Assembly (NCBI RefSeq): GCF_030867095.1
Contig: NC_081824.1
Location: 171,376,933-171,440,932, forward strand
DNA length: 64,000 bases
Source of the DNA: Alligator mississippiensis
Taxonomy: Eukaryota > Chordata > Crocodylia > Alligatoridae
Reading direction: 5' to 3'
Shown: piece after piece, positions 45,801-56,935 of the stretch
Position numbering within the stretch: the first letter of the stretch is position 1
Layout: each line of letters begins with the position of its first letter
Notes under the pieces: model-generated
The model's database searches: none
Told to the model about the DNA's origin: nothing
What the model saw: only the letters and a program-made list of their open reading frames with translations
Made by a program: the position numbers and the translations under genes

Positions 45801-46132
45801 TATTGTCCTCATAGGTAAAAGTTATCATAACGTCAGTGGTTCTGCCACTTTTATTCCAGAAAGGTAAGATCTGAATGTGAGAATCTTGTCAAAGTCATTT
45901 TCAAGAAGCAGAATTATAAACAAATAATTTCCCTTGTTTTAAGCCTATAAGAATATTATACCAAAGTCTATAAATTCTAGACTTTTATCTGAATATCATG
46001 GATGGTTAGAAATTTAAAGTTACTAAACAATTTCAATTACAGACATATAATTTATTTTTTAAAGATGCAATGGCATTTATTTTTGGAGCTGGTTAACACG
46101 ATGTACTGTTTGTACTCATGTATCTATACTAG
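42842..46132 (+). other. DNAH8 intron between coding exons 9 and 10
   Basis: 3.29 kb. It contains a TGTCACAAAC start (42,852) resembling the LTR family but without an assignable end. A GC-rich stretch lies at 43,380-43,760, and the hairpin element at 45,436-45,700. The segment 43,096-43,250 translates to a short protein-like run that I cannot identify. The rest is AT-rich with no family recognised. Confidence 0.7.
45436..45700. mobile_element. Long foldback element (near-perfect hairpin)
   Basis: The arms run about 45,477-45,577 and 45,597-45,691 as reverse complements with scattered mismatches and about 20-30 bp of loop. The outer arm contains GGTTCTTTGGGTAGATGTGG on the left and ACATTTACCCAAAGAACC on the right; the inner arm holds TTTTGGGCA and TGCCCAAAAG. 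The left shoulder GTTGTAGTCGTGTTGGTCTA is shared with 337-430. This looks like a reptilian SINE-like family whose members can fold back. Confidence 0.75.
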
Positions 46133-46234
46133 GTGACAAATCAAATGGTCACTGCATGCAAGGCCTATATTACTGATGGTGGTGTTTCTCGTGTGTGGGA
46201 CCAGGAAATACCAGTAGTTATTAAAAAAATTCAG
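46133..46234 (+). CDS. DNAH8: DNAH8 coding exon 10 (residues 477-510)
   Basis: 102 nt, 34 codons, phase 0. The acceptor is ATACTAG and the donor CAG|GTCTGT. It encodes VTNQMVTACKAYITDGGVSR and VWDQEIPVVIKKIQ, matching the VTNQ-ACKAYIT signature of outer-arm tails. Confidence 0.97.
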
Positions 46235-46541
46235 GTCTGTATAATGTCATTTTGTTGTTTTTACTGATCATCTACCCTAGCTTTTGATTTTCACCTGATA
46301 AACATATGCTAATAGCAAGAGTACATTAAGGTCAAATATTTTTATTACACAAGAATATATTGTTTGGTTTTATGAACATTTGTCAACTTGTTGTTTAGAG
46401 ATACTTTTATCAGTCATAACACTATAGAATTTACAGTGCAAGATAGAGAGGCATAGAATTTGAAGTTAATGAGTAAAGGAATGAAAAAGTGACATCTGAA
46501 ACAAGCAAAATAAGTAATTAGAGAATAGGAGAAAAAATAAG

Positions 46542-47907
46542 TGTGGCAGGTAGAGCTGCTCACACTGGTCAGAGGCATCAGGTACAGACCCTGGCGCTCC
46601 CGAAGGCAGCCCCGGGGACCCTGATGCTGTGGGGAACTTACCCGGGAGAGAGCTGGAGCCATGCAAGCTGGCTTTTCAAGCAGCTGGCAATCAGGCTGGG
46701 CGGCAGCTGGCTGATGACATCAGCCGTGCCTGCTGCTGCTGGGGTTTTTAAATCTCCTGCAAAGGCCAGGCATAGGGGAAGCCACTGGGGTGAGACAACA
46801 AGCTCATGAGGGTGGATCCTGGCTAGCACAGGCTCTCCACAACGCTGACCTGCCAAAGTAGGACAAAGTGGGGAAGACAGAATACACTTCCCCAGGCAGA
46901 GCACCCAGCGGAGGACTCTGGGCTCTATCCCAGCGTTGGGAGCTCTGAGTCACTGCAGCTGTTCTCGACTCTACAGAGGGCATGGCTGTTCTGGGCCTGG
47001 CAAAAGGATGGAGCAGGGTCAAGAAGCGGGGATGAATGCCAGGCTGAAACCATAAGCCTGCACTCTCCCCTGAGACTGACGAAGCGAGGCCCAATGAGAG
47101 GCCATAAGGAGCCAGAACCAGTAATTAGGAACAGAGGCACGACAGCCCGCACAGTTGGTGAGTGGACTGGGGCATAGAAGGACCAGCAGCACCGACCCCA
47201 TGAGTATTAATGTCCCCAGGACAGCATGGGAACACCACTGAACCCCTCCTTCAAGTATGTTTCCATCAAGTCAGACCGCAGCTGGAGTACTGCGTGCAAT
47301 TCTCTGGTCAGACTGCAGCTGGAGTACTGCGTGCAATTCTGGGCGCTGCACTTCAAGAGGGATGCGGATAACCTGGAGAGGGTCCAGAGAAGGGCCACTC
47401 ATATGGTTAAGGGCCTGCAGACCAAGCCCTACGAGGAGAGACTAGAGAAACTGGACCTTTTCAGCCTCCGCAAGAGAAGGTTGAGAGGCGATCTTGTGGC
47501 TGCCTATAAGTTCATCACAGGGTCACAGAAGGGAATTGGTGAGGTTTTATTCACCAAGGTGCCCCCGGGGGTTACAAGAAATAATGGCCACAAGCTAGCA
47601 GAGAGCAGATTTAGATTGGACATTAGGAAGAACTTCTTCACAGTTCGAGTGGCCAAGGTCTGGAACGGGCTCCCAAGGGAGGTGGTGCTCTCCCCTACCC
47701 TGGGGGTCTTCAAGAGGAGGTTAGATAAGCATCTAGCTGGGGTCATCTAGACCCAGCACTCTTTCCTGCTTATGCAGGGGGTCGGACTCAATGATCTATT
47801 GAGGTCCCTTCCGACCCTAACATCTATGAATCAAGTCATGGTAGGTGAGTTGGGGTGCCTGGCCCAGTGAGCGGGAGATACTCACACCACCATCTGGGGA
47901 CATCACA
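46542..47907 (-). mobile_element. Solo LTR of a second family, interrupted by a CR1
   Basis: It begins TGTGGCAGG and ends GACATCACA, with exact 5-bp duplications ATAAG (46,537-46,541 and 47,908-47,912). A TATA-like ATTTAAAA on the minus strand (about 46,745-46,753), followed by about 200 bp to the end, suggests minus orientation. Without the nested CR1 the LTR is about 0.8 kb. The open frames of up to 96 aa have no domain. No viral genes are present. Confidence 0.82.
47265..47838 (+). mobile_element. CR1 LINE fragment nested in LTR
   Basis: It holds the last 170 codons of CR1 ORF2 (frame 47,226-47,750; FKRDADNLERVQRRATHMVK, FRLDIRKNFFTVR, GVFKRRLDKHLAGVI) plus the 3' tail ending CTATGAATCA. 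ATCAAGTCA is present at both junctions (47,265-47,273 and 47,830-47,838), a 9-bp duplication or microhomology. At its 5' end a 37-bp stretch around CTGGAGTACTGCGTGCAATT is repeated in tandem. Confidence 0.88.
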
Positions 47908-48347
47908 ATAAGAAATTCTGATATTTTTAAATAGAAGCTGAAAGTAGCCCAAAAATTGGAAGAGTAAATACTGAAGGCATAGAAGGCAAATATGTCTAGA
48001 GGAGCAGGATTAAGATCTAAAAATGTACAGGAGGAGAAATGTTTTTTCTAGGCATCATTAGTAGTGTGAGATAAAGCCCAAAGAGAAGAGCAGAAACAGG
48101 GGTCAGAGGGAGCAGAAGAATGGGCAAATTACTAGGCATGATGGGGAATAATGAAATGTAGACAAAGCAGTATTTTTTTTAAAACAGGGATGAATTCAGG
48201 CTTTGTGTAGAAATGCATAGGGACCATTGAAAGAATGATAGGAAGTGAGTGAAAAAGGGAGCTTATTTTGGCTTATCTTGAAACTGTGGTGTGTATGTAG
48301 CGTAACTGAGACTGAATGAAGGTGTCTAATATACAGATTAAGTCAGG

Positions 48348-48394
48348 CCCCTAAACCCCACTGAAGGGCAGGGGTTTGGACACATCCCAGTGTT
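48348..48394 (+). repeat. Short direct repeat, copy 1
   Basis: It shares CTAAACCCCACTGAAGGGCA and ACACATCCC with 49,101-49,148, about 750 bp apart and in the same orientation, at about 40 of 47 positions. Unclassified. Confidence 0.7.
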
Positions 48395-49100
48395 TAAGTG
48401 TATTGGAAAGATGATGAGGAGGAGTCATGGAGACTGGAAATGTAGAGGTCAATAGTTTTGATGAGAACTGCTTAATAGCATGAGCCAGAATTTGGCCACG
48501 TGTTGAATAGAATGGGGAAGATTTTAGAAATGTTAGTAGGAAAAACAAATTAATTGGTAAAGGAGTGGTGAGGAGAAAAGAAAAGGGAAGGAACCAAAGA
48601 ACCTCAAGGTTCCGGTTCTGTCTATAGTGTATACACCTGTGTAGTTAAGCAATGTATGAGCTACCTGTAAATCATATTCTTTTACATTAGATAATCATTA
48701 TTTAAAAATAGAAGTAACCCTGAGAGAAGGGAGCAGAATCCAGAACGCTTTACTCCCAGGGGAATTATGTAAACACTGGTCTACAGTGGCATGTTTCCTT
48801 CTGTTTTCTTGCCTGCTGTTGCTAGCGTAAGATAGTTACAAGGAAGTAGGAGATCGTGTGTTAATCCCCTTGAGGTAAAGACTACTTAGAACCCAGATCT
48901 CATTCTTCATGCATAAGTACTCTAACCACTAGGTTATTGTGCAAAAAGTGGGCATCAGTACTTCCCCAACTGTTAGACTACTTTTTGTCAAATGGGGGAG
49001 TAGATGTATTGGGTTTAGTATTAGTGTATTTGAGACTGCAGTGTAGATATAGTGTAGTTGAGACTTATTGAAAGTGACCATTGTGTACTTTGAGTTAAAT

Positions 49101-49148
49101 CCCTAAACCCCACTGAAGGGCAGAGGTTCAAACACATCCCGGTGCTTA
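49101..49148 (+). repeat. Short direct repeat, copy 2
   Basis: Partner of 48,348-48,394. Confidence 0.7.
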
Positions 49149-49711
49149 GTTTTGTTTTATTTTTGTTTTGTTTTCATTGGCTACTTGTAAATACCTCTTG
49201 GCTTTCTGAATTACCCTGTGGAGGCATCTGTCTCCCCCCATTCTCTGTATAGAGCAGTTATGTCAAATTGAATTGCTCTTCAGAGGTGACTGATTCTTCC
49301 TGTTGGTGCTATAGGGTTCCTAGATATCTAAATCCAGTTAAAATTTGGTTACTCTCTCTGAGGTAAGGCACCTCAATTTTAGATATTGGAATGCCTAAAT
49401 GTAGGTGCCTCTGAGACCAAACTGAATTGCAATGTAGGAGGATAATAGAAGATGATAAAGTCATACTGCGAGTATACTCTGGGTGGATTATAGTATTGGG
49501 GTGTGCAGGGAACACAATAACATTATTGGAATTTCTTAGAGCACTTTCTGTTCTACTTTACAAAGTAACTTAAAAACCAAATTCAGACTGCATATGATTA
49601 AGGCCCTGTGCAGCAAGTGTGACTAACTTTTGCAGCAGTCAGGTGGCAATACTGCAGCTGTATAAGAAAATATTATACATTTGAAGGTTCTGTTGAATAA
49701 GGTATGAAAAT

Positions 49712-51235
49712 TAGGGGTGCACCAATAAAGGTTCTTTGAGCTAATACTGGTGGCTGATTTTTAATGAGCTGTATTGGCTGACACTGATTCGATTCCTGAT
49801 AATCAGCTGGGCAGCTTGGAGAGCAGCATCTGGCTGGTAAGTCTTGTCGTGGAAACACACACAGCATACTTTTGGGTCAGGTCAGCAGAAGCTTTTATTC
49901 AAATGAAACTACAGCTGTAGGGGGGACTCTAAAGTGACATGGATTTTCCAAGCACTTGGAAGGGGTTCCCCCCCAAGAGCAAAATCAGGAGGCTTATATA
50001 TTTTTTAATAGTTGCTTACAACTCACGTGATCATATGGTGGAGTTTGCTAGGAAAGCAGCTACAAACACCAGCTCATACTGCTTTGCTGTTATCAGGATG
50101 GGAACTATGGGGGAGACAAAGCAAGAAATTACATTCTCTTCTTGCACCTGGAAATCAGAGTTGTACATAGCAGAAAAAAAAGTATCTTCAAGGCCGCGGT
50201 GAGCGAAGCAGTTGCAGAGGAGTTACAAAGAACAAACACTTTCCCTTATCTGTTCTACTATACAGAGTCAGCAATTCCCGACAATGCGGTTATGTCATCT
50301 TATAACTCATATGATCAAAGTTTAAGGCATTTATTTTTTTCTGATTCCACAGTCTGTTGTGGCAGAAGGGGCGAGGAGGGAGGGAAGGGGCATGAGGGGT
50401 GTAGATCAAGGCCCTCATGGTGAGGGAGGGAGTGGGGCTGGGGCAGGTGCTGCACAGCTGGGGTGAAGTGCAGAACAGAGCTGTGAGTGGGAGGGGTTGA
50501 CTTCTGCCACTGCACGCACCCCAGGAGGGTGCGGGGGTGTGTGCCCCCAGATATGTGTGTGGGGCGAGGGCAGGTTGCTGCTGTGAGCTGGGGCTGGGGT
50601 GGTGCTGAGCTCTTTCTGGGGGGCTGGGCTGAGTTGGACTGGGCTGGGCTGTGCTCGGGGCAGGTGGTGGCAGCACCGAGAGGGAGGCTATGGGGGTGGC
50701 TACAGCCACCCCAAAATTTTTTGTAGCCTCCTCTCAGTCTCACTGCCGCCTACCCTGAGTGCAGCCCCAGACCAGCCTCCCTGCCAGGAAGAGCCCAGCA
50801 ACACCCCTTGCCTCAGCCTGCAGCGGCAGCCTGCCCTTGTCTCAGGCACAGATCCAGGGGGATATGCTGGGATGCTTGCAGTAGCAGGAGCGGCCCCCCC
50901 CCACCCCCCGATCCCTGCATCCCCCAACTGATCAGCTCGCAGCTCTGTCCCATGCCCCACCCTGGTTGTACAGCACATGCCCCAGCCCCACTCCCTCCCT
51001 CACCGCCTGGACCTCAATCTTTCCCCCCCCCATACCCCTTCCCTTGCAACAGCAGCCAGACCTGGCTGCTGTCCATGCTGCTGGGCTGTGCTCCTGGCTG
51101 CCTGTGTGCTGCATTGTGGCTGCACGCACTCATGGGGCATTTATCAACAGCATTATTGGCCACGTCAGCCAAAAAAAGCCAATTGCCGATACTGTCAATT
51201 TTCCAAAAATTATCATTACATTGGTTTACCCTTGA
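49712..51235. mobile_element. DNA transposon of the GTGCACC family, interrupted by an LTR
   Basis: The left end TAGGGGTGCACCAATAAAGG matches the end of 36,192-36,841, and the GC-rich middle and CAGCCAAAAAAAG right sub-terminal part also match. The right terminus is degraded (ATTGGTTTACCCTTGA), so the end is approximate. The body is split by an LTR at 49,845-50,351. The GC-rich frames at 50,290-51,330 have no domain. Confidence 0.72.
49845..50351 (-). mobile_element. Solo LTR of a third family, 507 bp, minus strand
   Basis: On the minus strand it begins TGTGGAATCAG and ends CCACGACA, flanked by 4-bp duplications GTCT (49,841-49,844 and 50,352-50,355). In that orientation it has a TATA box ATATATAAGCC (complement of about 49,991-50,001) and, about 100 bp later, a polyadenylation signal AATAAAAGC (complement of about 49,891-49,900). 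That order and the 4-bp duplication are typical of gammaretrovirus-like (class I) LTRs. No internal genes remain. Confidence 0.88.
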
Positions 51236-52224
51236 TTACATTATCATTATCATTACATTAATAAATTTCATTGTTTTACCCTTGATCCATATGTTCAGGC
51301 TTTTCTTTTGTAACTACTCAAACTAGAAAACTATTTACAGAAATGAAAACTAAGACTCTGGAACACAATTTCGCAATAGGTGTGAATTCTTAGACCAATT
51401 CCATGGTATTGTGAAATACTTGGGACCTTGACTATGATTTGACTGTTGTTTGTCTGTTATTCAATAGCTACTGATTGTTTTTCTTTTTTCTAAATTAAGG
51501 TTAAAACAACCCATCAGATGCTAATGGACTAATATTTGATCTAGTTTTATTTAATATAAACCATCTGATGCATTATTAAGCATATTAACGCATGTTACTA
51601 TTAATCATATGCCATTCAGAAGCCCTAGTTATAATTAAAGCCCCACTTATTTTGGCTATGGTGCTGACACATGATAAAGATTTATTAGTTAGAGCCCTCC
51701 AACAAAGATTGATGTACATTCTCAATTATGAGGATTTTGAGTAATATTTCATAATTCAGTTAAAGGGAATTATTTGTTTAAATTTAAACATATGTGCAGT
51801 TCTTTGCAGTATTAGATTAAGATGACAAATCACATGAGTACAAGAAAAAAGATGTGGGATAGGAATTCAAGAGAAACAGTGCTTGGAAGTGGGGCAAGAT
51901 ACAAGTTTTGTGCTATGAATAAATTATTTTTAATTATAAGAAATAGGTATACAAGTCCTTATTGGCCATTTGCCTAGCCTTGGTAGTTTTGCCTGGATCT
52001 CTAGGAGAAGGCACAATTTTTTCCCTGGCACTCTTTTCTTGGAGATGTGAATAGAAAAATATCATTATGAGTAAATTAAGTAGGTTTTTCCACATATTCA
52101 TTTTAGTGTCAAAATGGTAATACATACCAGCAGAAATAGCAGACTTTTTTGTACATCATAATAAATACTGTACATTTCCCTTTAACTAATATTTATTATG
52201 GTACTTGTTTCTTAACCTTTTTAG

Positions 52225-52371
52225 GACTGCATGTTTTTATTTAAAGAATATCAAAAATGTTTCCATAAAACAAGGACACAGATCTTGGAAGCCTTAGGGG
52301 AAAAGACATTTGAGGTGTCAGAGATGTATATCTTTGGTAAATTTGAAGCTTTTTGTAAAAGGCTAGAAAAA
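52225..52371 (+). CDS. DNAH8: DNAH8 coding exon 11 (residues 511-559)
   Basis: 147 nt, 49 codons, phase 0. The acceptor is CTTTTTAG and the donor AAA|GTAAGT. It encodes DCMFLFKEYQKCFHKTRTQI and FEVSEMYIFGKFEAFCKRLE; the SEMYIFGKFE tract is near-invariant in DNAH5/DNAH8. Confidence 0.97.
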
Positions 52372-52544
52372 GTAAGTATGTCATAAAATTGTTTTGTTGA
52401 AAAATATGTTTGCTTAATGATTAAATTTTGAGTAAAGGATTACTTAGTATCCTGCATTCTTATTGCAGTAGGAAGTAAAAAAAATAAAAATAAAAAAAAA
52501 AAAGATTAAATGTCTGGTATTTTTAGATAGTAAGAACTGCCATT

Positions 52545-53034
52545 TACTGGGTCAGATCATAGGTCCGTGTTGCTCAGTATCCTGTGTCACACAGTGGCAG
52601 AGAGTGGATGCTGAAAGGGAGAGTGAACAGAATATCACCAAGGTTTTTTCCACTGTTTTTCTCTCCCACTTGCAGCACCCAGCATTTAAGTTCTAAGACG
52701 TTCTGATTCGGAGGCTGTATTCCTAACTCCTGTGCTCAGTAGCTCCTGATGCACCTCTCCTTCAAGAATTTGTCCAATCCCTTTTTGGGTAAACTTTCAG
52801 CTTCCAAAGTATCTTGTTGAAATGAGTTCCATACTTGAATTCCTTGTGTTAAAAGAACTTTTATTGGTTTTGAATTTATTACCTACTAGTTCTGTTTTAT
52901 GACTCCAAGTTCTTGTATTATATTTTCTCTTAGCCATTTAGTATTTTATATACTCCTTATCATGTCCTCCCTTAAGTATCTCTTCTAAACTGAATAATCT
53001 TGGCTTCTTTAGTCTCCCTTCATATGGAAGCCCC
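52545..53034 (-). mobile_element. Old CR1/L3-type LINE, 3' region, first part
   Basis: Reading on the minus strand, this has the non-coding 3' region and the end of ORF2 of an ancient CR1-group LINE, with GGGTCAGATCATAGGTCC at the 3' side. It stops at an LTR inserted at 53,035 and continues at about 54,090, where the words CCATACCACTAATCATCC pick up the interrupted sequence. Confidence 0.7.
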
Positions 53035-54089
53035 TGTGACAACGAGCAAGCTTGCTGGCCTGATCTTTCTATTGGGCTGCCCCCTGTCCTTGGGCACTCT
53101 GCCCGCCCGTCTCGCCTACCACACCTTGGTGTGATTAAATTATGATCTTCACTATGCAGGAGGCTGCCCATTTTAAGATTCTGATGTTTAGGGATGATAT
53201 TTGCAGCTTCGAACCATCCCCAACACTTCAGCCCATGCCTCGCGGATGCCATCATAAGTTCTGTCTGTCTCTGGATCGAGTCCAGGCCAAATTTGGCCGT
53301 AGTTAGGCCTCTTCCATACTGCCCTGTTATGGGCCACATGCATGCAGCCCCCCTCTCACAGGGAACTCATTCATTCCCCCTGCTCTCACCAGGGTCCCAT
53401 TGGACCACACATATCCTGCCCTTGCTCCCTGAGCGACCCCCTTAGGCCATCAAGCTCATTTCCCTTCAGTCCTTGGCCAGCAGGCACGCAGCAATTTGGT
53501 GCTCTCTCATGCCCTCATCCGAGTGGCTACCAGGCAATTTGTCAAACTGAGGTTAACTTTGCCCCACGCCCATCTCTGGGCCACTTCTCTGCCCCTATCG
53601 GGGACTCCACACTGCCCCCTTGCCGGGGCCAGGGCTCTCTGGGATCCTCCATCCTGACCGCCCCCATAGGCTCAGGTGCCTGCCTAGACATGCCTGGCCC
53701 ACCAGTTCTAACTAAAAAACCCACTAGATGGTGGAGGCTAGGTTTTAGGCACCCTTCCCTACCTTTCATTGGGGAGGCAACTGGTTGGGCATTTCTTGGG
53801 ACTCCCACACTACCAGGAGCTCCACCAGGCCATCCTTCCCTAGCAGGCTGCAGTTTTAGGTCATACCCAGGACCACTGAGGCCTCCTCCTCCCCCATAGC
53901 TTCCCCTTTACGTCCATGTTGTTCCTGGGGCAGGAGCTCAGCAGGGAGATGTTTCTCCCCTGCTGGCTGGTCACAAACTGCCCCCCATCAGCCCAGAGAG
54001 CTGGGCATTAAATGGCTGCTCTAATCAGGCACCTGCCCTCTCCCAGGCCTAGCCCTTAAAGTGACAGGCACTAAAAGTGCTTTGTTATA
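53035..54089 (+). mobile_element. LTR, main LTR family, about 1,055 bp, plus strand
   Basis: It starts TGTGACAACGAG and ends near GTGCTTTGTTATA, with the core GGAGGCTGCCC (about 53,160) and GCCTCGCGGATG tract. It sits cleanly inside an older LINE, but its target duplication is no longer readable. It is more diverged than the copies at 22,767 and 28,582. The 185-aa frame in it is not a gene. Confidence 0.8.
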
Positions 54090-54359
54090 CCTTCCATACC
54101 ACTAATCATCCTTGTTGGCTTTCTCTGTGCCTTCTGTAGTTTTATATTCTTTTTGCAGAAGACTTCAACTTGGGAGTGTGAGGACTAGAACTGGGCACTG
54201 TATTCAAGGTGTGGATGCACCATGGATTTATAAAGGGTCATGATGATGCTTTGTTTTGTGTACAATTCCCTTCTTAATCATTCCTACCATTTTTGCTTTC
54301 CTTTTTGATGGCTGCTGAGCACCAAGCTGGTGTTTTTAACAAGCTGTCCACAATGACTC
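54090..54359 (-). mobile_element. Old CR1/L3-type LINE, second part
   Basis: Continuation of 52,545-53,034 upstream in the LINE. It includes the complement of a coding tract and ends at the next LTR (54,360). Confidence 0.7.
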
Positions 54360-54889
54360 TGTGACAGGGGACTAAGTTAAGGCCAGATCTCAACATCAGC
54401 CCACCCAACTGTCTATGTGGGGCGGTCCACCCAATCTTGCCTGCAACGAGTTGTTGTTTGATAACTGGTGTAAAATGAGGGAGGCTGCCCATTTTAATGC
54501 CCTGATGCCAGGGAGTGTTGTACACAGCTCCATATCATCCCTATGCCATGTCCCATTCCTTGCAGATGGCATCATAAGTAGATCATAACTCCGGCCCAAG
54601 GCCGGGCTAGCTCTGCCCCTGGCTGGGCCTCTCCCATTCTACTCACACACTCCGCCTCCTCTCACAGGGCCTTATTCACTCTGTCCCCTCTCACAGGCCC
54701 TCTTACATACCACCCCTCACTGCGCCACTCTCAACCTGCCCTGATCCTTTTGAGCGACCCCCTGGGCAACCAGGTTTCCTACTCTCATACTAGTTGGTGC
54801 ACAGGCAGCACCTTCAGGTCACTTGAGCTTCCCTACTCTACGAGGCACTGGCCTTATGTCCTGCCCTGGGTGCAGCTCAGCCTCTAGCC
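54360..54889 (+). mobile_element. LTR, main LTR family, 5' part only
   Basis: It begins TGTGACAGGGG and has GGGAGGCTGCCC (about 54,479) and CCTTGCAGATGGC, the family order. It ends where a CAGGGGTGGGCAAA element begins, so it is truncated to about 530 bp. Confidence 0.72.
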
Positions 54890-55100
54890 CAGGGGTGGGC
54901 AAAATACGGCCTGCACGCCAGATTTGGCCTGCCAGGCCATTCTGTCTGGCCCACAGGATCCCTAAAAATTTAGAAAATATATATTTATCTTCTCCTGTCT
55001 GCCTGTCAAAGATGACAGGAGCAGGGGGCAGTAGAACCCAGGGGGGAGCCAGTAGGAGCCAGCAACAAGGCCAGCCTAGCCCTGTCCTCTCCCACCCCTG
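54890..55100. mobile_element. hAT-like miniature element
   Basis: It starts CAGGGGTGGGCAAAATACGG, as at 14,871, and may end CCCACCCCTG at 55,100, giving about 10 bp of inverted ends. The 8-bp flanks do not match, so the right end is uncertain. Confidence 0.5.
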
Positions 55101-55555
55101 TCCCCTGAACTGCAAGTCTTATGATAGTAACAAGGTAAATAGATTTTGAGGTTCAGTGGTGTTTTTGTTCTCACTAATTATAAAGTCCATGTACAAATAC
55201 AAATATTGCCAAACTGGCCAAAGTTTCCTGCCATAAATAAAATCTTGATACAGTTGGGATCTGGAGGACAGAAAGCTTTCAAGATGTACCTGCCCCAGAC
55301 TTGATGATCTGTGTAATGCCTCAGTGTTACTAAATGAAATAAATACATGACTTTTTAGAGTAGATAAGATGTAGGGACTGAATAAATAAAAAAAAAATAG
55401 TAAACAATACATGAACAAATACAGAGAAAAATATTTGTTTTTGTTTAACTGCTTCTCTTTCTTTGGAAGTTACATTTATACTACTACTGCTCACCACTAC
55501 TCTGATATTATCCTTTTGGTTTGTTCATTTCACTCATCACTTCTAATCTCTATAC

Positions 55556-56342
55556 CAGTGATTCCCAAAAGGTGTGCCACCACACAGAACAAAGGAAGTA
55601 TGTTGGAAGATCCCCCTGTATGAGGAGGTGTATGCTCTCCTTTCCCAGCGGGCACCCAGCACCTCCCTCAGCTACTCCAGCAGCACCTGTGGCTGCTTCT
55701 CTGGGGGCTGCCATCCCTGCTTCTGCCTTCCCACATGCTTCTGCATACCCAGGCAGCCTCTCTGCCAGCCCCGTCCCCACTGCCAGCAGCATGCTCTCTG
55801 CAGGTGGGTGGGTGGATGTACGGAGTTGCACTTCATAGCCTAGCTCATCTGCTCCACTCCCATGCTCCTGGGGTCAGCAAGAGGGGCATAGGGGTGAGAC
55901 ACTGGAGGAGCAGTCTCAGCAGTGGGGGCTGCCCCTGTCCCCTGAGGTACAGACCAAGAGTTGGGAAGGGGCAGAAAGTGGAAAAAGCAGGGCGCAGCAG
56001 GGTGAGGATTTGCCCCCAACTCCCTTAAATGGCAACAGTTAGATAAGTGGTTCTTAACTTTTTTTACCCTCAAGGTTCCCCTCCATATCTTTTTTGAATT
56101 TAGATCTAAGTAATTTTCAGCCATGGTACCATGAAATTCAGAAAAGTTAGTTATTTTTTAACAATACATCTTATCACTGGTATAATTTCCTCTACCAAGG
56201 GAATGAAATATGGGGGTTATTTTATAAGGTGTGGGGGTGTGTGTGATGTAAATGTATCTTTTCAGGTATAAGAGTGAAGTATGCCACCAATTTTAATCCA
56301 GGAAAAAGTTTGCTCCAGGTATCAAAAGTTTGAGAAACACTG
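55556..56342. mobile_element. hAT-type non-autonomous element, 787 bp
   Basis: The ends CAGTGATTCCCAAA and TTTGAGAAACACTG are inverted. Flanks CTCTATAC (55,548-55,555) and CTCTATAT (56,343-56,350) form an 8-bp duplication with one mismatch. The interior is GC-rich, with overlapping open frames (up to 105 aa) but no transposase. A second hAT-like piece (GTGGTTCTTAACTTTTT, about 56,046) lies inside. Confidence 0.82.
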
Positions 56343-56889
56343 CTCTATATCTTAAATATAGATGGTTCAATTTAATTTTCAAGTCCATCCTATTGTGTCC
56401 CAGTTTATTAAACCCCCCCCACAATTTATTTACATACTACACTTCTGAAATAACACAAGCAGCTTATTTTGGGAAGTCAGAATGAAGAAAAAAATTTCCT
56501 TGAAAAGAAAGTGTGAAGGAGGAGACAGAGTTGTACTGCCAGTGCAGGAGCTAGAGGCTCCAGCTATGCATAGCAGGAGTAGAACCCTCTCATCACCCTC
56601 ACTCCCTTCCTTCCCTCGTAGCTGCAACTATAACAGCTACAGTTCACCCCCTCACAACTGCAGCTTAAGACCGTTGTTACACAGCAGTTTTAGGTAGTTT
56701 CTAGAGCCCTTAACCCCTGGACTGCCTTCACCTTAACACATTTTAAGTGGCTTAAAGCACTCATCATTTGGTTTAATTATACCAACCTAGGGCAGGATTA
56801 TCTCTAATCCACCTAATTTTGCTCCTGTTCCATTAAGGTGTGGCCACTTTCCACAGCTATTCCACCCAAGTTGAAGTCTTCAATGTGAT

Positions 56890-56935
56890 GAAGTGGTCAA
56901 CAAGGCTAACTGCACTTTATCATGCATTAGCAGTG
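56890..56935 (+). mobile_element. Tiny CR1 fragment
   Basis: It contains AAGGCTAACTGCACTTTATC followed by ATGCATTAGCAG, the nucleotide counterpart of the CR1 NGTLSCIS tract seen at 35,190. Only about 45 bp is recognisable. Confidence 0.55.

Larger units (their letters stand above)
46235..52224 (+). other. DNAH8 intron between coding exons 10 and 11
   Basis: 5.99 kb. It holds an LTR with a nested CR1 (46,542-47,907), a DNA transposon interrupted by another LTR (49,712-51,235), and a 47-bp direct duplication (48,348 and 49,101). The segments 47,920-49,700 and 51,240-52,220 are AT-rich without other recognised repeats. Confidence 0.85.

Noticed and set aside
46542..47907. A provirus with paired LTRs
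   Set aside because: The outer ends are the two ends of a single LTR; the insert is a CR1 fragment and no retroviral genes are present.
53342..53899. A 185-aa proline-rich frame
   Set aside because: It is within an LTR of the main family; the C-rich tract is shared with the other copies in different frames.
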